64,000 nt of DNA, taken from NCBI GenBank assembly GCA_037447655.1, contig JBBHKE010002973.1, forward strand, positions 478,322 to 542,321, read 5' to 3'. The notes beneath the pieces were generated by a model. It did not search any database. It worked only from the letters and a program-made list of their open reading frames with translations, and had not been told where the DNA came from. Position numbers and translations under genes: made by a program. The DNA is from Zygnema cylindricum. Taxonomy: Eukaryota; Streptophyta; Zygnematophyceae; Zygnematales; Zygnemataceae. This document shows positions 35,643-44,344 of this stretch, in pieces (the first letter of the stretch is position 1; the number at the start of each line of letters is the position of its first letter).

Positions 35643-35661
35643 TACCATGCGGCATGACAGC

Positions 35662-35854
35662 TGTCGTGCATGAGAGACTAGAAAGAGCGAACATGCATCC
35701 CAACCAGCAAAGTCATGCTCCAAACATATATACAAACGAAAATGAATGAGATGGTCAAAATGTATATACAACATGCAAAAGAATAAAGGTGAAGATGGCG
35801 AAAGAATAAAAATGGAAGAATACTCCCTTAGCAATAAGTGAATCCTATAATTCC
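35662..35854 (-). repeat. Extra 193-bp LTR-end copy between pol and the 3' LTR
   Basis: It starts TGTCGTGCATGAGAG and ends CCTATAATTCC, nearly identical to the outer end of the 3' LTR (34335-34527). It is separated from the full LTR only by GC, so LTR end meets LTR start with a 2-bp spacer, like a two-LTR circle junction. Its other side abuts a C8-9 tract and the pol stop codon. Confidence 0.85.
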
Positions 35855-35866
35855 CCCCCCAGCTCC

Positions 35867-38800
35867 TTAGCCTGCGGAGGAGCTGGTCAAAACCGCTGGC
35901 AGCTCACGACAGCCATGGCAAAACCAATGGCCACCTGGCACAGCAGTCAATGGAGGAACTAAACACTCCATGTGGAACCCTTGGTTACAATGGCCGCACA
36001 AGAGCATGGAAGTCTCGCCGTCTGTTCGCCTGCAAATGGTACATTCTGTCGCCTCTGTGATTGGCATCCTCATCGGATCCATATCCTGTGACAAATCCGG
36101 TAAGTAACAAGGTGCACAGTTCTTCGAATGCTCTCGAATTATCCTTGTATCCGCACCCTGCAAACTCAACATCCCATTAGCATCCATTTCCACCACACGA
36201 AGAATGTGTGGTGAAACATCGGTGTCCAAAGTGTCGAAAGATTGTCGTCGAAGGTACACGTAATCCCCGACTTGGTAAGATTTCTGTTGAGGCTTGTAAC
36301 TGCCACTTCGCGTGGTGGCGAACCGCAAAGTATCCCGATGTTGGGCAATCTGCAAATTATCAAAAGCCATGGGCATCTCACGGGCGAAAAGCAAAGCACG
36401 GCGAGTTAGTTCTTCCAAGAATATGGTCTCAGACATTAGAGGCAATGGTAAACTTGCTTCTTTCTGAATATTCCGACCGAGCAAGGGTGCTCGACCGAAG
36501 AGAATATAGTACGGGCTGAAATTAGCCAAACTAGCTTGTACGGACAACCGGTACCCCATGGTAATATAGCCCAAGGATTCATCCCAAACAGAGATGTGTT
36601 TCTCCAAACAATGCTTTCGAAGAGCCCGCTTGAAAGTTTGGACAGCTCGTTCCGCCAAGCCATCGGCTTGTGGGTGATCACGACTCGTCCGGCGATGATC
36701 AATTAAAGATTCATCCAACATCTCTTGAAATTCCCCGCGGAACTCTGTACCCTGGTCCGTGAGAACCTCCGCCGGAGCTCCATAACGCATGAGGATGTGC
36801 TCTTTAAAAGCAGCAGTGGTCAATTTAGCGGTCTTGTGGGGAAGAGCGACCACCTCTACCCATTTGCTAAAATTTTCAATCATTATCATAATATATTGTT
36901 TCCCTTTTCGAGATAAGGGAAACGGTCCGGCGAGATCCACGGACCAGCGATAAAACAATCCTCGGATGGGTAATGGCTGCAGAGACACCAACCGATTAGA
37001 GAAAGAGGTGCGTAATCGGTCGCATGTGGCGCATTTGTGGAGAATGGCCGCCACATCTGCTTGCATTCCGGACCACCAATAGCGTGCCTGTACGAGGCTC
37101 AAAGTACGCTTGGTCCCGTAATGGCCAAGCTCGGTATGTATTTGCTCAATCAAAGACAAGCGCTCGGTTGGCCGGGGAACATGCCGATGACTGCTGTCCG
37201 CCAACAATCGAACTAAAGATCCGCCGAGCCACAGATAGTTTTTGGCTCGTTTCTTTACTCGGTCTTCTTCCTCGGCGGTAGTACCGGGCCGAAATGTTTG
37301 AGAGGAGAGGAAGAGGATTAATGGGCCGTCGCGCCACGGATCTGTGGCCGGTCGAGGATGAGTAATAGAAGAAAGACAGTAAGTGATATAGGAACCAGCC
37401 GACATGGCCGGTACCTCGTCCTCGTCGAAATCTTGCTGGACACCGTTATCGGTGGTCCGGGGTAGTGGATTCCGAAAAATCCCGTCGGCGTTTAAGCTTA
37501 ACAAACCGGGCCGATGGATGATCTCAACGTCGTACTCTTGTAAAATTAAAGCCCATCGGGCAAGCTTCCCTGAAAGCTTATCGTTGGTCATCAACCAATG
37601 AAGGGGTTGATGATCAGTTAGGAGCGTGAATGGCTTGCCGTAAAGATAATGTCGAAAATGAACAATACCCCATACCGCGGCGAGACATTCACCCTCATAA
37701 CTACTGTAATTAGATTCAGCTCGGTTATTGCTCCGGCTAGCGTATGCCACTACGTATTCCTCTCCATTCAACTCTCTTTGCGTTAAAATAGCCGCAATGC
37801 CTGGCTTCCCGAAATCGGTTTGTAGGCAAAAGGGAAGCTTGTGGTTAGGAGGTCGAAGAATGGGAGCGCTAGAGAGGGCGGTTTTCAGTTTTTGAAACGC
37901 TTCTACTTGGGCGGGTCCCCAAACAAAAGGCACTTCTTTTTTGAGAAGGTCATTGAGGGGAGAAGCAATCGTACTAAAATTTAGTACAAACCGACGGTAA
38001 TAATTGGCTAGTCCGAGAAAAGCCCTCAGACTAGTGAGATCTGTGGGAGCTGGCAATTTCGTGATTGCCTCTACCTTAGCTTCCAAGGGGGTGATGCCCT
38101 CAGCCGAAATAAAATGGCCGAGGTAGGGCACTCCCTCCGCACCGAACGTACACTTGGCTGGGTGACACTTCAGCCCGACTTTCTTCAACTCGGTGAGAAC
38201 CCACTCAATATGGCGGGCGTGTTCCTCGACCGTGGCGGAAGCGATTATCAAGTCATCGATGTAGCACCGGGCAAATTTACATCCACCCAGCACCGAATCC
38301 ATGACTTTTTGAAACACGGCGGGTGCGTTTTTAAGACCGAAAGGCATGACTGCCCATTCCCACCGACCATCACTGCCCCAAAATGCAGTTTTATGCCGAT
38401 CTCTTTCCTCGATTTCAATCTGGTTAAACCCTTGACGCAAGTCAAGAATGCTAAAGAACTTTGCACCACCTACATGGTCAAATATTTCCTCCGCTAGAGG
38501 CATAGGGTGGCGGTCTTGAACGGTCCGAGCATTGAGCTCTCGATAGTCCCCACACATTCTTCGCTCAGTAAAATTTCCGTCGGAATCTTTCTTCCTAGGC
38601 ATGACTGTGGGGGCGGCAAAGGTGGAATCCGACCGATAGATTAGACCGGCTTCTTCCAATTCAGCGCATCTTTTGTCCACCATCTCCCATTCCATTTCAG
38701 AGAGACGGTGTTTCGGCTTAAAGATAGGTCGATCGTCTTCAAGGTCGATAGACATTTTGTAAGTAGAATGACGTCCAAGGTCATTCATGGAGAAAGCAAA

Positions 38801-39961
38801 CGCATCTATATGACGGGTGACTGTGTCACTTAATAGTGCCTGTTCCGCCATTGTGAGACTGGAACCGAACTTCCACTTGGGCGTCTCCGGACTCTTAATA
38901 GTGAAAGCTTCCATTGCCTGAGCAAATGCAATTTGCTCATCGGCGATGAGTGAGTGGCCTAACTCGTATTTTACCGGAGTTTGCTGCAAGCAATTCACCC
39001 AATGGTGCCAGCTACGCGTCGGAAATGCAGCTGTCCAGTGCGGTGGAGGGCCAAGAAACGATGAAATTGTGGATTGAACGGCTGTATAGGCCGGGATTTC
39101 CCAAGACATATGACTGGGGTTGAGGAAATCATAGATGGAGATGTCCTTAACCGCCGGTGTGAGAGAAGGGAAGAGAAAAAACTGAAATGGATTTCCCTTT
39201 AGACTAGGAGAGGTGCGAGAGGAAACAAGCCGTGAAGGAGCCGCTATATTCCCCCCCCCAGCTGGTTGCACGGGGTGATTCTGTGCGTAGCGACCAGCTG
39301 CAAGGCCGAGACCTAAGACAAATGATAAAGATTGAGGATCCATGACCCTACCCAACAAAGTGCAACGCTGTCTATCCGTAAGGCCGGGGGCCGCAGTCGT
39401 GCCTGGAATAAAATGCATGAGATGTTCCCGTTCTGTGGCAGTAGGCTCCTCTAACTCTCCAGTGACATTATTCCGGAGCATGCCTGGACCGTTATGAGAG
39501 TATGCATGGGAATTAGGGTAAGACACTAAAGTAGGAAGCACCTTGAGGGGCTGGCCAGGAACATTAATGTTGTAATTCGGAGGGTAGTCAGATTGGACAC
39601 AAGATTGGACTTGGTGGAAGGGAAGCAAAGCGGTCGTAATGTCTATAGTCGGAGGTCGTACCGACAAATTAGCCTCACGAAGACGACCAACATCGATTAG
39701 GTTCGTCCATTTGGAGCGAACCCGATGTGCCAAGGACCCATGCCGAGCGGCATCAATAATTAGCGGGGGTCCGATAAGATGTTCTATGCGCTTATAGTCA
39801 GCCAGAACTGTTGGCCGAGGATCATTATAAGCGGCGACGTTCTCTAAAATGTATCCGACAGGCTTGGCCATGGTTTGAAGAAAACGAAGGACCCTCAAAA
39901 GCTCAAAAAACAATTTGGTACGGGGATCCGCCAAACCAAGACCTTTGCCGGCCCGAGACAT
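35867..39961 (-). CDS. Gypsy polyprotein, 3' part: methyltransferase C-half, RT, RNase H, integrase, PHD finger
   Basis: 1364 codons. Residues about 1-230 are the C-terminal half of a DNMT3/DRM-like cytosine-5 methyltransferase: KLFFELLRVL, then ILENVAAY (motif VI ENV), then PLIIDAARHGSLAHRVRSKW (motif VIII), then RQRCTLLGRVM (motif X side). RT covers about 405-570 with MCGDYRELN, FSILDLRQGFNQI, MPFGLKNAPAVFQ and the YIDD catalytic motif. RNase H follows (about 640-760). The integrase has its zinc domain (HTELGHYGTKRTL, CATC) and an apparently intact D,D,E core (VDLAGP, TDQGTEF, LAERAVQ) at about 965-1085. Residues 1307-1351 form a C4HC3 PHD finger (CTIC, CGHC, H, C, WFCHGC). Plant chromoviruses usually have a chromodomain at this place. 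The ATG is only the first in frame; the methyltransferase begins in the upstream frame. Confidence 0.93.
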   Translation of the reverse strand: MSRAGKGLGLADPRTKLFFELLRVLRFLQTMAKPVGYILENVAAYNDPRPTVLADYKRIEHLIGPPLIIDAARHGSLAHRVRSKWTNLIDVGRLREANLSVRPPTIDITTALLPFHQVQSCVQSDYPPNYNINVPGQPLKVLPTLVSYPNSHAYSHNGPGMLRNNVTGELEEPTATEREHLMHFIPGTTAAPGLTDRQRCTLLGRVMDPQSLSFVLGLGLAAGRYAQNHPVQPAGGGNIAAPSRLVSSRTSPSLKGNPFQFFLFPSLTPAVKDISIYDFLNPSHMSWEIPAYTAVQSTISSFLGPPPHWTAAFPTRSWHHWVNCLQQTPVKYELGHSLIADEQIAFAQAMEAFTIKSPETPKWKFGSSLTMAEQALLSDTVTRHIDAFAFSMNDLGRHSTYKMSIDLEDDRPIFKPKHRLSEMEWEMVDKRCAELEEAGLIYRSDSTFAAPTVMPRKKDSDGNFTERRMCGDYRELNARTVQDRHPMPLAEEIFDHVGGAKFFSILDLRQGFNQIEIEERDRHKTAFWGSDGRWEWAVMPFGLKNAPAVFQKVMDSVLGGCKFARCYIDDLIIASATVEEHARHIEWVLTELKKVGLKCHPAKCTFGAEGVPYLGHFISAEGITPLEAKVEAITKLPAPTDLTSLRAFLGLANYYRRFVLNFSTIASPLNDLLKKEVPFVWGPAQVEAFQKLKTALSSAPILRPPNHKLPFCLQTDFGKPGIAAILTQRELNGEEYVVAYASRSNNRAESNYSSYEGECLAAVWGIVHFRHYLYGKPFTLLTDHQPLHWLMTNDKLSGKLARWALILQEYDVEIIHRPGLLSLNADGIFRNPLPRTTDNGVQQDFDEDEVPAMSAGSYITYCLSSITHPRPATDPWRDGPLILFLSSQTFRPGTTAEEEDRVKKRAKNYLWLGGSLVRLLADSSHRHVPRPTERLSLIEQIHTELGHYGTKRTLSLVQARYWWSGMQADVAAILHKCATCDRLRTSFSNRLVSLQPLPIRGLFYRWSVDLAGPFPLSRKGKQYIMIMIENFSKWVEVVALPHKTAKLTTAAFKEHILMRYGAPAEVLTDQGTEFRGEFQEMLDESLIDHRRTSRDHPQADGLAERAVQTFKRALRKHCLEKHISVWDESLGYITMGYRLSVQASLANFSPYYILFGRAPLLGRNIQKEASLPLPLMSETIFLEELTRRALLFAREMPMAFDNLQIAQHRDTLRFATTRSGSYKPQQKSYQVGDYVYLRRQSFDTLDTDVSPHILRVVEMDANGMLSLQGADTRIIREHSKNCAPCYLPDLSQDMDPMRMPITEATECTICRRTDGETSMLLCGHCNQGFHMECLVPPLTAVPGGHWFCHGCRELPAVLTSSSAG

Positions 39962-41760
39962 GCCTTGACACTCCCACCCTCCGAAACAAGATCTATCGGT
40001 TCGACATCCCGGAGATGATGATTACTAAGGATGCGGATGTCTTGTGGAAGAGCAGTGTGCATGTGTAGAAAGGCTGACTTTGGAAACAAGTGTGGATACC
40101 GTGAATGCAGGAGATTACAGTGGTGCAATTGTGCTTTCCTAGCTAATGCATCAATTTCTACTGCATAGTAGTGACGGATGAGGAGACCATTCCGTAAACA
40201 TGACAATAGTGAAGTGCCGATCCCAGCGAATAGATCTAATATAACGACCCCGTCTGTATGAGGACTCAGCTGTACGGGCTTCCAACTGATTGGGAGGAAA
40301 CCCGAAGGATCGGTTGCCACTGTAGGTATAGGAGGGATAGGCGTCAATGGAATAGATAATGTGGACTTATAAATACTGTCAAATGTGTGAGAATTAATAA
40401 GAAAACCCGGTTCCGCAAAGAGTTCGGGAAAGGGGGAACTATCCGGTATAATTTCTTCGGCCGAAAGAGAGTGGAAAATTTCCTCCCCAACGGAGTTCCC
40501 TAAAAATGCGGGAAGAGCCGTAGCCGAGTGAGCCATAGTGGGCAAAGGTCGGCGGGCTGAAATGAGAGGGAGGCATATTTTGCGCTCCGCAAAGTGTGTT
40601 GGTCGGTAAGAAAATGTTTGGTCGTGCATGTCCACACCACCGCCAATTCGGAATATAACGTCTTGACCCACCAAACACTCATAGTCGTCACATTTAGTGA
40701 CTAATGCTCTAACAGCAATTTCAACGGACTCATTTTCGCTTCCTGTCTCAAACCGAAAGATGAGCGGGTCCTTTGTGATTCCGAGGACCGGCTCCGTGGT
40801 CCCAGCCGAAGTAAGAAGGCGGGTAGTAGTCGCCTGAAGCTTGTCTGCTGTCAGACCAAGCTTGAGCGCAAATCCGGATCCGAGGATCACGGGTTTGGCC
40901 CCGGTGTCCATGAGAGGAAGAGTGGGGTGAACACCGTTCACCGAGAATGATCCCCGTGAGTTATCAAGGAAACTGATATGGGGATCGAGATTACGACGCT
41001 CTTCCGTAGTCACGGGTTGAACCGCCGAGAGACTGCGGTTCAACTGCAGAGCACTCAAAGCGGCTGCTACTGCGACCTCATCAACGAGGGGAAGGGCTTT
41101 CGGTACATCCTCCAACATTGCGGAAAGAATACTTAATCGCTCCTTTACCCGATGAGCATCATTAATAGTGCCATCCAATATGGTCAGTGCCTCTGCCGCG
41201 ATGGTATGAACTGTGACCGGTAGGGAAGGCAAAGGCTCTTTTCCAAATGAGAGTGGGACACGAGAATTTTGTAATTTGCCCACTCGGATATGGTCTGCTG
41301 AGCCCTTTTCAAATGTGGCAACCCGTTGTTGAACGGTGGGATCCCGAAGGGTTCGCCCGGCCAACGACGGCATGTGGACAACGGTCCTAGCCATCCCAGT
41401 AAACTGGGGTTTCATTTCCGCCATGAAAGCTGCGAATTGCTCTTTCATCATGGCCGCCATTGTGGCTTGAAGCTCGGCCTTTTCTCTCTCTCTACGAGAG
41501 ATCTTAGGGGGAGCTTCCTCTTTCCCGGTCTCTTTAGGTGGAGTGACGGGTTTCGCGGAACGGGCCGGAATTCCGCCGTTCTTTATCTGATTTTGATAGG
41601 TGAAATTAGGGTCCTTCATGTGGCACCGATGGACATAATGTCCCATTTGGTGATAATGGGTGCAAGTGGCCGCCTTGTCAGGACACATGCGAGCATCTTG
41701 CCCGGTTTTTCCACATCGAAAACACATTCGGTTTCCGGGACTAACGGGTGGAGTTCCCAT
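39895..41760 (-). CDS. Gypsy polyprotein, 5' part: zinc knuckles, protease, methyltransferase N-half
   Basis: 621 codons. Residues about 18-52 hold two zinc-knuckle-like motifs, both missing one ligand (CFRCGKTGQDARMC has Q for H; CTHYHQMGHYVHRC has Y for the second C). A charged helix (90-120) follows. A retropepsin is centred on LPLMDTGAKPVILG (about 280-293). After a Pro/Ser linker, residues about 505-600 start a cytosine-5 methyltransferase: ILDLFAGIGTSLLSCL (motif I, S-adenosylmethionine binding), YYAVEIDALARKA (motif II) and PIDLVS leading to motif IV. There the frame shifts by -1: the catalytic GWECQG reads in the next frame, so the last residues of this frame after EGG are out-of-frame sequence. 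The frame is open upstream to the UAG that ends Gag. Confidence 0.9.
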   Translation of the reverse strand: MGTPPVSPGNRMCFRCGKTGQDARMCPDKAATCTHYHQMGHYVHRCHMKDPNFTYQNQIKNGGIPARSAKPVTPPKETGKEEAPPKISRREREKAELQATMAAMMKEQFAAFMAEMKPQFTGMARTVVHMPSLAGRTLRDPTVQQRVATFEKGSADHIRVGKLQNSRVPLSFGKEPLPSLPVTVHTIAAEALTILDGTINDAHRVKERLSILSAMLEDVPKALPLVDEVAVAAALSALQLNRSLSAVQPVTTEERRNLDPHISFLDNSRGSFSVNGVHPTLPLMDTGAKPVILGSGFALKLGLTADKLQATTTRLLTSAGTTEPVLGITKDPLIFRFETGSENESVEIAVRALVTKCDDYECLVGQDVIFRIGGGVDMHDQTFSYRPTHFAERKICLPLISARRPLPTMAHSATALPAFLGNSVGEEIFHSLSAEEIIPDSSPFPELFAEPGFLINSHTFDSIYKSTLSIPLTPIPPIPTVATDPSGFLPISWKPVQLSPHTDGVVILDLFAGIGTSLLSCLRNGLLIRHYYAVEIDALARKAQLHHCNLLHSRYPHLFPKSAFLHMHTALPQDIRILSNHHLRDVEPIDLVSEGGSVKACLGPAKVLVWRIPVPNCFLSF

Positions 41761-41853
41761 GGCCGGCGTCTTCTGTGGCCTATTAGGAGGCCATGGGTTT
41801 TTAGGTGGTGGAGGAGATGGATTGACCGGTTCTCTGTGAGGAGGTTTGGAACG

Positions 41854-42933
41854 CTAATGGGCGTCCCACCACGATGTCTGCATCTCCTTCTCTACCGCGT
41901 ATTGAGCCGCTTGCTCAAAGGTGAATTTCAGTCCATACATCTGACTGAGGTGGTTTTGGATAAACCTCTTTGATGGACCTGGAAACTGTCCCACAAATTT
42001 TTGGACAGCCTTCGCATCGGACATGAGGTCCGGTAATGCTTCCCGCAGAGTTTCCATCCGAGCTCGCAAGGCAGGGGCAGTTTCACCTGGCCTACGCTCG
42101 AAGTTCATTAACTCTTTGATCTGATCCGGGTTTTGCATCCGGTACTCCTCTTGGAGTATGTCAAACATGACTGAGAGAGGGTCACGTAAGGGAATGGTGC
42201 CCCCCGCTCTAGCCGGGACCGCCGCTCGGGCAGCCACTGCATACTGACGAGGGATTTCGGGGAGAGCTGGATACAACTCGTCCCCATTGGCATCTAATAC
42301 CGCTGGTCTTGGTGCCTGATATGGGATATCCACTTGGCCTAAGACTTCTGGTAACCCCGTAAAGGGAGCCACGAACTCTGTCATCGCAAACACATCCTCG
42401 TACTTGCGAGTGTAGAGTGTGAGGGCCGTACCACGAAGGTATCGACCGAGAAGGGAAAAAGCGACACGGAGGTCAAACCTATCCTGATATCTAAATGCTA
42501 AATCCCTCATTTCCGTATCGTATAACATACGGAAATGCGACAAGGACATGGTGTCCTTTAATCCGGAAAAGCAAAATTGCATCCTTCCCATGGATCCCTC
42601 GGAAGAGGAAGCCATGTCGTAAAGGGAAGGATGGGCCGGTTGTGCCAAAGCTGGGCTGGCAAGAAACCTACGAGTGTGAGGAGTAGGAAAGGTTTCCTCT
42701 AGGAAGTCTTCTTCGGTCCCCTCTAGTTGTGACCTAGATGAAACCGAGGACAGAGATGACGTAGATGTGAGACCAGACCGCACTGACGGCGATCTCCGAT
42801 CCGTAATCGGATCGGATGTGGTCCACAATTCGGGAAAATCCGAAGGATTTATCTGCGGAGGACGATACAGTGTACCTCCTCGGGTGGACCCGGATAAATA
42901 ATGAAGGTTATCCCAATCTGTGGGCATAAACAA
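41854..42933 (-). CDS. Gypsy Gag (capsid) protein
   Basis: 359 codons in the same frame as the protease block. The stop at 41854-41856 is UAG, and the frame beyond it stays open for 31 codons to the ATG at 41760. Residues about 120-340 resemble a retrotransposon Gag capsid (FSGLKDTMSLSHFRMLYDTE, LLGRYLRGTALTLYTRKY, LQEEYRMQNPDQIKELMNFE). The N-terminus is Ser/Thr/Pro-rich and probably disordered. Gag would form the particle and package RNA together with the downstream knuckles. Suppression of one UAG would give Gag-Pro-MTase, as in retroviruses that use stop readthrough; alternatively it is a nonsense mutation. Confidence 0.85.
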   Translation of the reverse strand: MFMPTDWDNLHYLSGSTRGGTLYRPPQINPSDFPELWTTSDPITDRRSPSVRSGLTSTSSLSSVSSRSQLEGTEEDFLEETFPTPHTRRFLASPALAQPAHPSLYDMASSSEGSMGRMQFCFSGLKDTMSLSHFRMLYDTEMRDLAFRYQDRFDLRVAFSLLGRYLRGTALTLYTRKYEDVFAMTEFVAPFTGLPEVLGQVDIPYQAPRPAVLDANGDELYPALPEIPRQYAVAARAAVPARAGGTIPLRDPLSVMFDILQEEYRMQNPDQIKELMNFERRPGETAPALRARMETLREALPDLMSDAKAVQKFVGQFPGPSKRFIQNHLSQMYGLKFTFEQAAQYAVEKEMQTSWWDAH

Positions 42934-44344
42934 AGGGGAAAACCCTGACTACAATAATGAAATGTTTGGCACGATCTAATCGAGATGCAACACGTGTCAA
43001 ACCAATCCACTCGTCCAGTCAACACACTCAGTCACTATCAAGACCCGATGGTCGTATCTAGCAAGAAGCCGGTTTACCAAAACCTCTACCCTCCAAACAG
43101 TTGGCAAGGCCAAAGGGCCAGATCTATAAAAACAAGTAAATTGCTATCCAGGCACCCTAGGGCGTAGATCTAAAACAACACAGCCGGGAAAAGATCTACA
43201 CAGTGCCACCCACGGCAAGATCTAGCAAGAAATCCCACTCCAGATAGTCACACGAAAATCCAAGGCCACTTAGGGCCAGATAGCATGCAGGGAAAGCCAG
43301 AAAATGCAAATGCTCAATAAGAAAGGTTCACGATGGAACCCTTCCACACCGATCCCCTACACGAGTGTCCACACTAAATCGGAACGCTCCTGCACCCGCA
43401 AGGCATCGGCTACTTACAGACACCTTTAGTGCTCTGGTGAGCACTAAGGGTGAACCGAACTTGTTCGAAACTAGTCGGGTTTTGCAGAGCTCCCTGTGAT
43501 AAAATTCGCTCCACGAAATTCCCTCCGAGCAACATCTCCAAAATAACCCTCCGCAAGACCCGTCCGTACCGTGAAGATGTATGCCGTGGAATGTTAGGGG
43601 ATCAATGGGAGGAGAGGAAGAAAGCGTTCGGTGGAAGAAAAATAAACAATAAGACACACAAATACGATAGATAGGGAAAGTGTGTTAGAATAAAGTAAGA
43701 GGCCGCTCAAACTCCAGATATACAGCCAAACTTGTGACCACAATAATCCAAAGCCGGCAGCCAACCCTAATTTCACTTGGAAAACCCTAATTCCAAAGCC
43801 AAACCCTAACTCTAGACGGCCAAGACTCCAAATCTGCAGCCAAAGAATAAAAGGATAATGACTTAGGGACTGGAATCAAAAGGAATAAACCCTAAATATG
43901 CTGCAACCCTAATTTTGCAGCCAAAACCCTAATTCTGCCTCCAAACCCTAATTCTGCAGATTAACCCTAATTCTGCAGATTAACCCTAAATTTGATACAA
44001 AATTTAGGTTTAACACTAAAGCCAAGAAATATAGCGGTGATAGAATAAGAGACAAAGATTAAAAGAAAGAAATAGCGGAAACAAAAACAATATGTTTTTT
44101 TTTTTTTTTTTTTATAAAATAAAATTTATAAAATTAATTAATTTTGTAATATTTTTATTTCAAAGCAAAACTGAAAACGAAATGTAATTTGGAAAGAAAA
44201 TAGAAGAGACCAAGCTATGAATTAAAACTGAAAATGAAAGGTGATATTTTTTTCTTTTATAAAATAAATTTGATATTTTTAATAATTTAATTCAAATAAA
44301 AGCTTTTGAAATGCGAAGCCTTTTGGACAAGAATACTAAGCCAC
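42934..44344 (-). other. 5' leader of the gypsy element, with telomere-like motifs
   Basis: About 1.4 kb between the 5' LTR and Gag. It contains many AACCCTAA motifs (43765-44000), some as a roughly 20-bp unit (AACCCTAATTCTGCAGATT), T-runs near 44096-44115 and AT-rich sequence. I could not identify the primer-binding site with confidence. No gene recognised. Confidence 0.55.

Larger units (their letters stand above)
34335..35659 (-). repeat. 3' LTR of the DNMT gypsy element
   Basis: 1325 bp. In element orientation it starts TGTCATGCCGCATGG and ends CATGCACGACA. The first about 250 bp is the 20-bp repeat array. The last 193 bp (34335-34527) is repeated next to the end of pol at 35662-35854. 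Compared with the right LTR it lacks the AGGTAGCCACT... segment and has the 193-bp block instead. Confidence 0.85.

Noticed and set aside
35364-35834. His/Ala/Arg-rich frames over the LTR repeats as a repeat protein
   Set aside because: All frames on both strands are open because the 20-bp CpG-rich units lack stops; this is composition.
35867-36070. Chromodomain at the integrase C-terminus
   Set aside because: The Cys/His spacing is a C4HC3 PHD finger and no chromodomain aromatic pattern is visible.
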